Shown here piece after piece: positions 1 through 7,673 of a stretch of DNA of 11,083 bases (positions are counted from its first letter, which is position 1; each line of letters opens with the position of its first letter). The notes below the pieces were generated by a model that did not search any database, was not told the DNA's origin, and saw nothing but the letters and a program-made list of their open reading frames with translations. The DNA lies in the NCBI GenBank assembly GCA_900617975.1, contig UZAE01014509.1, positions 2,778 to 13,860 on the forward strand, read 5' to 3'. This DNA is from Rodentolepis nana (Eukaryota; Platyhelminthes; Cestoda; Cyclophyllidea; Hymenolepididae). The translations under genes and the position numbers were made by a program.

Positions 1-42
1 GGGAGGGATATCCTGGAGGTGTTCTCATAGGTAACCCAAACA

Positions 43-372
43 GGGTTGTGCGATAGACTTACCTCCACGTGGTGCACCCTGGCCAACGTATACTCATACG
101 GCAAAAAAGTCTATTAACCGGCAGTTGACTTCTCACTTCAAACTACCATCACCTCACTCTATGCCATATTCGACTATTTCCACAGTACTCACCTCACCTT
201 TTTTCTACCTTTGTGTTTGTCTCTTACATCTTTGAAACGTTGTTCTGTTCCTCCCCCCCCCCTCTCGACTTTTTTCAATTTGATGTTCCTTCTCCTCTGT
301 GAAGCCTGAAGTCAACTAAATGACTAATGATAACCATCAAGACGCCTGGCATTTGATACAAATAAATAATCA
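43..372 (+). mobile_element. SINE-like retroposon, copy A (full length, perfect target-site duplication)
   Basis: About 330 bp, flanked by perfect 14-bp direct repeats AGGTAACCCAAACA (29-42 and 373-386). The 5' end begins GGGTTGTGCGATAGACTT; the 3' end is an AAAT-rich tail. It has no terminal inverted repeats and no coding capacity. Together these features point to a non-LTR-type retroposon (SINE) rather than a DNA element. Internal parts: an 8-bp stem (53-60 with 107-114), a small CGTAT/ATACG hairpin (87-91 with 96-100), a pyrimidine-rich middle, a C-run (253-262), and a 3' part containing GAAGCCTGAAGTCAACTAAA. TGGTGCACCCTGG (70-82) resembles a pol III A box; no convincing B box was found. 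Other copies are at 955-1282, 1551-1840, 10451-10764 and 10765-10942. Confidence 0.8.
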
Positions 373-812
373 AGGTAACCCAAACACACTATCCCCCCTC
401 CCCCCTTATGAGCCAGAAATACCATCGATCTCGTTAACTCTGACCTGGCCTACGAGAGCCAAGTAAACAATATATCGAGAACTTCAAACATTTGATTCCC
501 GAACCAAGCTCAACTTTATTGCTCAAAAAGGTGAGTGAATGAACATTCTGTATATGACTGAAGTAAGCAAAATGATAGAGTCACACAATTTGTATCAAAG
601 CGATTGATAAAATGTCACATACTGCTGATCGAATAGAACGATACACGCGGTTAACTAAATGGGTGATTGGACGGACCATTTTGAAATTACATTCGGAGTG
701 CCAGCAGTTTATAAAAGTATCTAATTAAATGCAATCAAGTTAAATACATTGAAGGGGGGAGGGGAGGATCAAAGGCATCGGAGAAGACGGAGGAAGAGAT
801 AGATTAAATGGA
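373..812 (-). other. 3' UTR and 3' flank of the glucuronyltransferase gene
   Basis: Lies between retroposon copy A and the stop codon. It contains the AATAAA candidate (515-520) and two purine or pyrimidine runs (C-rich 395-408, G-rich 753-767). No ORF or RNA gene is seen. Confidence 0.5.
515..520 (-). terminator. Candidate polyadenylation signal AATAAA
   Basis: On the minus strand AATAAA lies about 290 nt after the TAA stop at 813-815. It is followed within 30 nt by G/T-rich sequence (GTTGAGCTTGGTTCGGG). It is the first canonical signal I find after the stop, so the 3' UTR would be roughly 495-812 and SINE copy A would fall outside the mRNA. Confidence 0.5.
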
Positions 813-911
813 TTAGATTTCACAGGGTAACATGGTATTTTGAATACCGGTCTTCAGTTTATCCAATGAGACGATATCTGGATCTTTCGTTTGAGTGTGC
901 CACACCAAAAT
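813..911 (-). CDS. B3GAT3: Coding exon 4: WHT motif, C-terminal tail and stop
   Basis: Begins right after TTTTAG and reads ILVWHTQTKDPDIVSLDKLK and then a 12-residue tail ending LPCEI, followed by TAA at 813-815. Family knowledge: the GT43 core ends with (I/V)LVWHTRTEKP directly after the EPKAANC block, which is exactly what results when exon 3 joins this exon in phase 0. His290 corresponds to the UDP-contacting His308 of human GlcAT-I. The following Arg is Gln292 here (codon CAA at 891-893). The tail is short and ends two residues after a Cys. Confidence 0.9.
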   Translation of the reverse strand: MLVWHTQTKDPDIVSLDKLKTGIQNTMLPCEI

Positions 912-3900
912 CTAAAACAAAATACATCGAGCATTTACAGTAGTATGCAATATTTATTTATTTATATCAAATGGCAGGCGTTTTGATAGTTATCATAGGC
1001 CCTTTAGTTGACTTCAGGCTTCACCGAAGGGAAGGAACATCAAAGTGAAAAAAAGTCGAGAGGGGGGGGGGAACAGAAGAGTGTTTCAAAGATGTAAAAG
1101 AGACAGAGACACAAAGGTAGAAAAAAGGTGAGGTGAGTACTGTGGAAGTGATCGAGTATGACATACAGTGGAGTGATGGTAGTTTGAAGTGAGAAGTCAA
1201 CTGCCGGTTAATAGACTTTTTTGCCGTATGAGTATACGTTGCCCAGGGTGCACCACGTGGAGGTAAGTCTATCGCACACCCCGTAGTATGAAATATTGAT
1301 AAGAAGGAGTTGATGATTCAACGATTCTCCTATTTATTTAAAGTCGAATGTAAACTTCCAGGAGAATAAGTGGACATGGTATATACTTCTATGAAGGAGT
1401 TAGAGGTGGGAAAAATCAAATGAAAAGAAAAAACGCGAACGCCAAATGCACGAAATATCATGAAGTTTCACAGGCTTCTCCCCCCCCCCCCCCCGGCAAG
1501 CTACTAAAATTTGAGAGGTAATTCATTTCACTAATGCAATCATCAAATAAGGGGTGCGCGATAGACTTAAATCCACGTGATACGCACTGGACAACAGCAA
1601 GTCTACAAATCGGCAATTTATCTCTAACTACAAACTACCATGACCCCTCTGTATGTCGCATCCGACCGCTTTCATAGTACTCATCTTACCTCTTCTCTGC
1701 CTTTGTGTCTGTCGGTCTCTTTCTCTCCCCCCCCCCCCCCCCTCGATCTTTAGTTACTTTGATGTTCCTCCCCTCTGGGAAGCCCGAAGTCAACTAAAGG
1801 GCTAATGATAACTATCATAAAGCCTACCATTTGATATAAACAATTTTCAAATAAATGGACAAAATAAGATATAATATCTAATTCGAAAAATTTGCCATCT
1901 GGTGCGTTAGGATCACGCAAGCTGTTTAATATAAAGCATGACCATTCGAATTTCTCAACCTACGAAATTGATTAATTGATAATGGCAAGACCGACCAGAA
2001 TGATTAAAGAGTAGATTAATCAGCATTGTTTATTGTGGACAATAATTTACACCCCCCTAATTCAAGTGAGGAAGCATGATAGTTACCCTTTGAACCAACC
2101 AATTTTGATGCTTAATCACAGTAAAACTAGGAAATTTCTGTTATTCAGTGTGCTTTATTGGTAGTGCATTCATACCAACATCGCTGCGCTGATTGAGTTC
2201 TCCCCAATAATTTGAAACAAAAAACCTGTTTTTACAGAAAATCTAATTTAGTTATGGCTATGTCATGCGAAGTGGAAGAAGTCAAGTGGACTTTCAAACT
2301 CTGATGCATCGAAAAGTGCAAGCTTTGAGAGATTTTCCCTTTTTTAGGTTACGCATTTTCATTTTATCAACTTTAAATATTAATTGGTAGGTTTGAAGGC
2401 TACACACTTGCGGAAAAATTTTCTCGTCTCTTCGTTTCGCGACGGCAAAGTCGGAATGATTTCATGAAAGGATGCACACAACATCCCACAAGAGCGGTTA
2501 CTTGGCGAACTCCTTCTTCTTCTTCTGACACTAGATGGATCTCAAATTCACTTTAACAAAGGGAGTAAGTAAAGCTAACATCTCCATGCGATTTAACAGC
2601 ATAAATACTGTAAGGACAACACAGAGGGCCCATGAATATATTTTAGCACTTTAACGCCCTGCAGGACCGTTTGAAATATGTCCAAATACGTGTCTATAGC
2701 CTTCGTCTGATACACCACCCAAAACTCATCACGTTGGCGGCATCAGTCTGCTGCTGTGACACACGCGTGAGTGTGGTTGGGTGCATTTTTCGAGAAAAAA
2801 AAATTCCGGCGTTAAAGGGTTAAATGATGTCAGTGATTAACTGCTTTCACACAGTCACAATGTATCTGGTCATTGCAGCTCATATCAAGATCGTCGTATA
2901 CAAATCACATGACATGATGATAAACACAACTTGTAAATATGTTGGAAACTCAAATGCGCTATAAAACGAGTCTACCTTCTTCCTTAGAAGTTAATTTTAT
3001 TGCATTTGCGTGGCAATACTAGACTTTTGCCAACACAGAATGAAAAGTAAATGAATTTTTTACTTAAAAAATTAAACAGTTGAAGGACTTTTTTATTATT
3101 TAAATTGAGCTTTGGCTGGAGTTTGCGTAAACACAAACCAGGCAAGCCGAACACGTTTAGCCAATTAAAGCGTCAATAATTATAAATAGAAGCAGTAAAT
3201 CAGTACATTCGAAGACTCGATTAATAATATTAAAAGAGTAATCAAAATCCTAATTGCATTTCGCACTTAACTTCATTCAATAGTAAATGTAAAGTTAGGG
3301 ATTCAATGAAGCTCAGAATCACAATCTTTTGGGTATTCATAGTCATTACTCCCAGATTATTCGTTTAGAAAATTACTCAGGTGATCGTAGACCATTAAAT
3401 AAGCCACAAACGTGTATTCAATGCACGCAGGAGATAGGAATAAAATCCTGTACTACAATTTTTAATTTCCGGCAAACAATTTTGGCTACACTCATTGCTA
3501 TGAATGAAACCATCGTGGGGTAAAAAGATAATTTTATTTTGAAAGATTTTCCAAAGTCCAAGGTGGGGAAAGTAAATGAGAGTTTGAGTGCTTTTACTCC
3601 CACCTAGATGTCTAGATAATTTGACGATTCGCACCTCAATAAAGTATTTCACGAAAATTATTCCATCAGGATTGGGCGATTGGAATGAGTTGACCTTACA
3701 GGGTGTATCTCGTCACGTTGACGTAGCCTAGTTAACTTGTGCAGCAAAAAAATGCGGGAGATCTGCATTAGAGGCTCGTTGTATTGGCTTATAACTACGT
3801 AGACTTATGGAAGGAATACCATGATATTTAGCAAAGTTTATTTTGTGTGTGGATCATCCATTAGTAATAATTAATTGCACAAATTTACATCGCTTTATTT

Positions 3901-5881
3901 CGATCGAAAGTGAATAACAGCAAAAGTGTTGAAGAGAGGGGATAAAAAGACCTAGAGAATGAATATGGGCTATCAAAATGGTGGCACTTGTTTCGATTTT
4001 CATCGGAGTTGTAAATTTTTCACTTACAAAGCCAAAAAAACAATAAATTCAGCTTTGGGAACTATTGATTTATCGGCTCATTAATTGGGACGGCTGATGG
4101 TACCACTCCAATTCATGTTTTCTCTTCTTAAAGAATGAGAGAACATGATGACAATAACACCATGACGTTATTGATTTTTTTAACTTTTAAATCTGTATTC
4201 ATTTTATCTAAGGAACCGTCTGAGAATAAAGTAGCAATTCTATTAATTGCCCTTTTAATTTCTTACATTTAAGACAAAACTTATAAGAAATAAGAAAAAC
4301 AAAGGAGTAATCATTTCATCATGATCTACAAAGATGGTTTAATGAAAGAACTTTGAAATGCAAAAAGATGTTAATGAAAACAAAATTAACACAGGAGGGT
4401 AGTTCCTAAACAAAACATAGCAAAAGTCAACTAAATTCATACACGCACAAGGAAAACGCACACACACTTTTCATGACTTAAAATAATGTGATCATTAAGT
4501 AAGCGATGCAACACAATTCTGGTCACCTGACTTTATAAGTTTAAATAAAAGTTACACTGAGGGTAGAATCAAAAGCAAAAAACGCCAAAATTTAATTGAA
4601 AGTATCATATGACAAATTTATCAATAGAGAGATAGGATATACTGGCTGATTTCAAGCTCAGAAATCACTAAAAATACAATCTTCACTGAAATACCATCAC
4701 CTACAACAAGCTATTTGATAGCATGAAACTTTATTTTTAGAAAGAATGAAATTAAACTTACTTTTTTACAACCATCAGCTTTTGGTTCAAGTTCTGTGAA
4801 ATTTTTGAGACCAAGATCCTTTAGGAAATTAGTTTCCAGTGTACCAAAGAACTCAGGATTAGCATAGAAATTGGCATCAGGATGAGAGAGAATAAGATCC
4901 AAATTGACAGCAAAACCAGCCATGTCAATGGGGAATTCTCGCCAAGGCTTGAAAATGGCCTGCATTTTATCGACTACATTTGGATTATCCGACTTTGTGA
5001 CACATCCTTCCCATTGCAGCCGACCAACGAGGGCGACAGGCCATGTTGATACGCGTTTTGTTGTGCGGATCTGAAATAATTAAAATCATGCTACTAACAG
5101 ATTATAAGTAGAATTGAATCTTTGCTCACACGAATGCACACAAAATTAGTTATTGAAGCAGGACTTCAGACAAGTTAAGAACAATTATATACGACATTAA
5201 ATGTATTTGAATGCTAAAGCAATTTCAAAAATATCGTGATTAAACAGGCTTTTAGGCTCACTTCATCAAAAAGACGAAGAGAATATGTGTTGTCATCATC
5301 GGCTATGTAAACAACACCCTTATTAACACCGAGTCTTAAATTGTCGCGAAGCCATTGCAGTCCACGATTACGTTGGACAACACCTCGTGGATATCGCCAC
5401 CTAGGTTGACCAGGTGGAAGGACTTGATCTGGAGGGGTCCTTTCCGAAAGCAACGTGAAAGGAACTCCACATTTTCTCAGAAATACTTCAAGATCTCTGC
5501 ATAAATCAAATATTCAAAAATGCAAATGAGTAGAGATAGATTCCATAAAACTTTGAGCAGACTAACTTACGCCGACTGAAAATCAACGTCATCAACAACG
5601 ATCCAATGAAGGTTTTTTACATGCAAAAATGTGTGACACAGCCTTGTAAGTTCAGCAAACTGTACCATTCGAGGATAAGTTGCTGTAATTATGTAAACTA
5701 TTGGAGTATGTAAGGCGTTATATTTGTGTACAACTTCGATGTTAGTAAATAAAACTGGAGGCGAGTTTAGACTTAAATAAGCGGATTTTAAAAACACGAG
5801 AAAAAATATTAAATTTAAAGTAAGAGAAAATTTGACTAAGCAATTTTGCCCAAATCGGCCGGGTAAAAAACGCATTTTCAT
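813..5881 (-). CDS. B3GAT3: Beta-1,3-glucuronyltransferase (GlcAT-I-like, family GT43), four coding exons, complete
   Basis: Joining minus-strand exons 5571-5881, 5262-5496, 4762-5070 and 813-911 gives 954 nt, or 317 residues plus TAA; every junction is GT-AG and in frame. Family knowledge: GlcAT-I is a Golgi type II membrane enzyme that moves GlcUA from UDP-GlcUA to the terminal Gal of the Gal-Gal-Xyl-Ser linker of proteoglycans. Seen: a short cytosolic N-terminus, a hydrophobic anchor at about residues 15-37, a short stem, then the GT43 domain from about 60 (IVYIITATYPR). Landmarks are HWIVVDD (92-98), YPRGVVQRN (139-147), the YIADDDNTYS metal/UDP motif (167-176), LQWEG (200-204), FPIDMAGFAVNL (228-239), TLETNFL (259-265) and ILVWHT (286-291). 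E203, R226, D231 and E261 line up with acceptor and catalytic residues known in human GlcAT-I, E261 being the presumed base. Length is close to the human enzymes (about 335). Odd: the usual WHTRT is WHTQT, and the last 20 residues resemble no paralogue I recall. The short stem favours GlcAT-I over the HNK-1 type GlcAT-P/S, but that subtype is an inference. Confidence 0.93.
955..1282 (-). mobile_element. SINE-like retroposon, copy B (inverted relative to A)
   Basis: Reads on the minus strand from GGGGTGTGCGATAGACTT at 1282 down to an AAATAAATAAAT tail at 955. It is flanked by 15-bp direct repeats, GTAGTATGCAATATT (940-954) and GTAGTATGAAATATT (1283-1297), with one mismatch. Its first 105 bases after the leader (1277 down to 1173) differ from copy A (48-152) at a single position, so both are young. 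It lies in intron 3, 43 bp upstream of exon 4 in gene direction, and in the same sense as the gene. Confidence 0.8.
1283..1550. other. Intronic spacer with C15 run
   Basis: Between copies B and C. It contains the 3' duplication of copy B (1283-1297), a 15-base C homopolymer at 1480-1494 followed by GGC, and otherwise AT-rich sequence. No gene is seen. Confidence 0.5.
1551..1840 (+). mobile_element. SINE-like retroposon, copy C (older, diverged)
   Basis: Begins GGGGTGCGCGATAGACTT and follows the same order as copies A and B: CAAACTACCAT block, pyrimidine stretch, C-run of 16 (1727-1742), TTTGATGTTCCT, AAGTCAACTAAAGGGC, then ATTTGATATAAA. Many substitutions are present, and the 5' domain has a deletion that removes the CGTAT/ATACG hairpin but keeps the outer TAGACTT/AAGTCTA pairing. 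Flanking 14-mers CAATCATCAAATAA (1537-1550) and CAATTTTCAAATAA (1841-1854) match at 12 of 14 positions, as expected for an aged target-site duplication. It lies antisense to the gene in intron 3. Confidence 0.72.
2651..2815. mobile_element. Possible TTAA-flanked miniature inverted-repeat element
   Basis: A perfect 10-bp inverted pair, CTTTAACGCC (2649-2658) and GGCGTTAAAG (2808-2817), bounds a 165-bp stretch with TTAA at each end, the target preference of piggyBac-type elements. The interior holds the near-palindrome CACACGCGTGAGTGTG and partly complementary CACCCAA/TTGGGTG tracts. Against it: the terminal inverted repeat beyond TTAA is only 4 bp, and no second copy is in the window. Low confidence. 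Confidence 0.3.
4762..5070 (-). CDS. B3GAT3: Coding exon 3: acceptor-binding and catalytic exon
   Basis: 309 nt in phase 0 encoding residues 183-285, from IRTTKRVSTWPVALVGR to LEPKADGCKK. It carries LQWEG (E203), R226, D231 in the FPIDMAGFAVNL block, and E261 in TLETNFL, the position of the catalytic Glu in GlcAT-I. The exon ends TGT AAA AAA|GTAAGT. The open frame continues past the donor for some codons without family resemblance, so the donor is the better end. A 3-residue insertion around SDN (209-211) lengthens the loop before the DMAGF block compared with human GlcAT-I. Confidence 0.93.
5071..5261 (-). other. Intron 2 (191 bp)
   Basis: GTGAGC donor at 5261-5256 and TTATTTCAG acceptor ending at 5071, phase 0. 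It joins LFDE to IRTTKRVSTWPV, matching the uninterrupted family block LFEEMR-T--VSVWPV. I see no other content. Confidence 0.9.
5262..5496 (-). CDS. B3GAT3: Coding exon 2: DDD motif exon
   Basis: Encodes the end of codon 104 and residues 105-182 (DLEVFLRKCGVPFTLLSE through LRLFDE). It contains the YPRGVVQRN nucleotide-sugar region and the YIADDDNTYS metal/UDP motif at 167-176. The donor is GAA|GTGAGC, in phase 0. Translation of the open frame beyond the donor (SLKACL...) is intron, not protein. Confidence 0.92.
5497..5570 (-). other. Intron 1 (74 bp)
   Basis: GTAAGT donor at 5570-5565 and TTTATGCAG acceptor ending at 5497. The intron is phase 2: GC joins A to restore Ala104, so the protein reads DFQSADLEVF. 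Its very small size is common in compact invertebrate genes. Confidence 0.9.
5571..5881 (-). CDS. B3GAT3: Coding exon 1: start, membrane anchor and start of the GT43 domain
   Basis: Encodes residues 1-103 plus two bases of codon 104 (Ala, GC|A). The ATG at 5879-5881 has a G at -3, is followed by an in-frame ATG two codons later, and lies just before a Lys/Arg-rich stretch and the hydrophobic anchor expected of a type II Golgi enzyme. The upstream frame stays open only to a TAG at 5936-5938. The donor is GC|GTAAGT, with the intron starting at 5570. The exon carries the conserved TATYPRMVQFAELTRL region and HWIVVDD. Confidence 0.92.
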
Positions 5882-5889
5882 AACCCCAT
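5878..5889 (-). promoter_or_regulatory. Minimal upstream ORF overlapping the start codon
   Basis: Eight bases before the main ATG, a second ATG opens a three-codon frame (ATG GGG TTA TGA) whose stop overlaps the main start as ATGA. Its -3 base is T and its +4 base is G, so it would probably be scanned past by many ribosomes. It matters only if the mature 5' UTR includes it, which cannot be told here; trans-splicing or a close cap site could remove it. Confidence 0.4.
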
Positions 5890-6976
5890 GGATCCAAACT
5901 ACGCTCTCACTGTCAAGGCCAAAGTGAACAATCTGCTAGTGCTAATAACAACGGATTGACTTTTAACTTTAATACAAATATCGTAACGCTTTTTCAATCA
6001 GAGAGTATAGCATGCATAATTTATTTTAGAAATAGTATTTAATGGGAGATATATAATTTCTTAATAAAACTTACGTTTTCTGAAAATAGGCAGTAATTGA
6101 TTATCTTAGAAAAAATCACCCACATTCTCATATTCAGATCAGAAAAAGCCAATATGTTAACTGAGGCTTGATTAATCGTTTATGATTTTTTTCTTTAAGT
6201 ACGCAGCTTAATGGAACGGACACTGATCATATACTCAAAAGTAAATTTATTTTTGTTTACACTGATCTCTAAATAGAAAATTGTCTCTTCAAATGATAAA
6301 ACATGGCAAGTGTGGTTATCTTGGCTAAAAATGCTCCACTATCGGTATGCAGCAATCGGAGATATGTATGTATCATCCTTTCTTTTTCTACTCAATTAAA
6401 ACTAAATAGAAAATGGTTTAACAGAGTCACATTGAGCTAAACGCTATTAATATGGCTTAAGGATACATGTTTAAACTTAACGGAAGCCTATTTTCATTTT
6501 CTAACGCACTATAGTCCAAATTCGGTCTTGATTCTTAATTTGGTAATAAAACACTGCATCTGAATGTGAACGATTATTCGGAGGAAATAAATAAACAGAA
6601 ACCCGAATTAAAAATCGGGCTAAATATAGATAGTTCATATTCTTTCATGATTTATTGACAGTTAAAAGTCATCTATAATTATGTCATGCTGTTTTATGAA
6701 AGGGCCAGGTCGGATTAGAAATAATTTTTAAGATTTTTTGATTGAGAGCTTTGTTTTCAGGTGTAATTTTTGTTAGATTGAGAGGCCGATCGCGACAAGC
6801 AGGTGAACTTACTAGTAAAACTCAAATGCGATGAGTATGTGGGACACATCATCAATGACCAATAGGAATCCTGCTATAAAACCCTATTCAGAAATATTTG
6901 GCTATTAAAGTTCAAACGAATTATGCAAGAGTTATCTAATAACTAATCGCTTTGCCAAACTCAGCACTTCGCTATT
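5890..6976. other. 5' flank of the glucuronyltransferase gene; nothing else recognised
   Basis: AT-rich sequence upstream of the start codon. It should hold the 5' UTR and promoter. I could not identify a TATA box with a convincing distance to the start. AG dinucleotides at about 5934 and 5911 could serve as acceptors for a 5' non-coding exon or spliced leader, but this is undecided. No ORF with family resemblance was found on either strand. Confidence 0.4.
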
Positions 6977-7673
6977 AATATACGTATCGAATAAACGTAT
7001 TCCTTGCTACACGTCTGTTTTCCGCTACTGAATAAATGTTCCGTGCTACACGTCTGTATCCTCTGTAGAATAAACGTGCTCCGTGCTAAACATCTGTTTC
7101 CTTTATATGCAATATACGTACCGAATAAACGCATTTCGTGCTACACGTCAGTTTCCCTTATAGCTGGACTATAGCTTAGCTTGTTCTGGGAGTCTAGCTA
7201 GATGTTGGAGAATTCTCCGTGCTACTCGTCTGTTTCCTTTATAGCTGGGCTATGGTTTAGCTGGTTCTGGGAGTCTAGCTAGATGTAGGAGAATCTCCCT
7301 GGTTCTGGGAGTCTAGCTAGACGTTGGAGAATCTGCCGTTCTGGGAGTCTAGCTAGATGTAGGAGAATCTGCCACAGATATAAACGCGCTCCGTGCTACA
7401 CGTCTGTTTTCTTTATAGCTGAGCTATAGCTTAGCTGTTCTCTAGCTAGAGGTTGGAGAATCTGCCATAGAGATTTCTGATTCCTAGCTAGATGTTGGAG
7501 AATCTGCCATAGAAATTTCTGAGCCGGTAGCTAGATGTTTGAGAATCTGCCATGGAGATTTCTGAGTCGGTCTAGATGTAGGAGAATCTGCCAAAGAGAT
7601 TTCTGAGTCAGAAGAATCTGCCATAGATATTTCTGAGCCAGTCAGGCTTTACCAAGGTAGCAATCCGCTACAA
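6977..7673. repeat. Composite tandem-repeat array built from two alternating modules
   Basis: About 700 bp. Module 1 (GAATAAACGTGCTCCGTGCT followed by ACACGTCTGTTTCC) recurs at about 6989, 7030, 7068 and 7123, and without its first bases at about 7215 and 7381; AATATACGTA precedes two copies (6977 and 7111). Module 2 (TCTAGCTAGATGTTGGAG then AATCTGCC) recurs about nine times between 7192 and 7626 with a period of roughly 36-43 bp, and the last units add CATAGAGATTTCTGAG. The spacing is irregular and units are duplicated in blocks, so this looks like a short dispersed element that expanded internally rather than a simple satellite. Palindromes CTAGCTAG and TATAGCT-AGCTATA recur inside it. No open frame runs through the array. 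Confidence 0.8.

Larger units (their letters stand above)
912..4761 (-). other. Intron 3 (3,850 bp), with retroposon copies B and C
   Basis: GTAAGT donor at 4761-4756 and a pyrimidine-rich ATTTTGTTTTAG acceptor ending at 912, phase 0. Contents from 3' to 5' of the gene: SINE copy B (955-1282), a 15-base run of C on the plus strand (1480-1494), SINE copy C (1551-1840), a short CTT microsatellite (about 2513-2525) and a possible TTAA-flanked element (2651-2815). From 2816 to 4761 I see only AT-rich sequence with no recognisable gene, RNA or long repeat. Confidence 0.85.

Noticed and set aside
43..120. Hammerhead ribozyme in the structured 5' domain of the retroposon
   Set aside because: I looked for the CUGANGA and GAAA core motifs known from flatworm SINE-like repeats and did not find them together.
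43..372. Retroposon family as a DNA transposon or MITE
   Set aside because: Copies have no terminal inverted repeats and have 14-15 bp duplications plus an AAAT tail, which fit a retroposon better.
494..505. GGTTCGGGAATC on the minus strand, like a tRNA B box
   Set aside because: The flanks do not form a T-arm, and no A box or acceptor stem is found at the right distance.
3329..3652. Short open frames on both strands in intron 3
   Set aside because: They overlap each other on opposite strands, resemble no protein, and lie inside a well-supported intron.
4711..4761. Continuation of the exon 3 open frame (KVSLISFFLKIKFHAIK)
   Set aside because: It lies past a strong GTAAGT donor and lacks the conserved C-terminal WHT block, which exon 4 supplies in frame.
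5214..5261. Continuation of the exon 2 open frame after LFDEV
   Set aside because: A GTGAGC donor falls after GAA, and the joined product LFDE-IRTTKRVSTWPV fits the family; the read-through does not.
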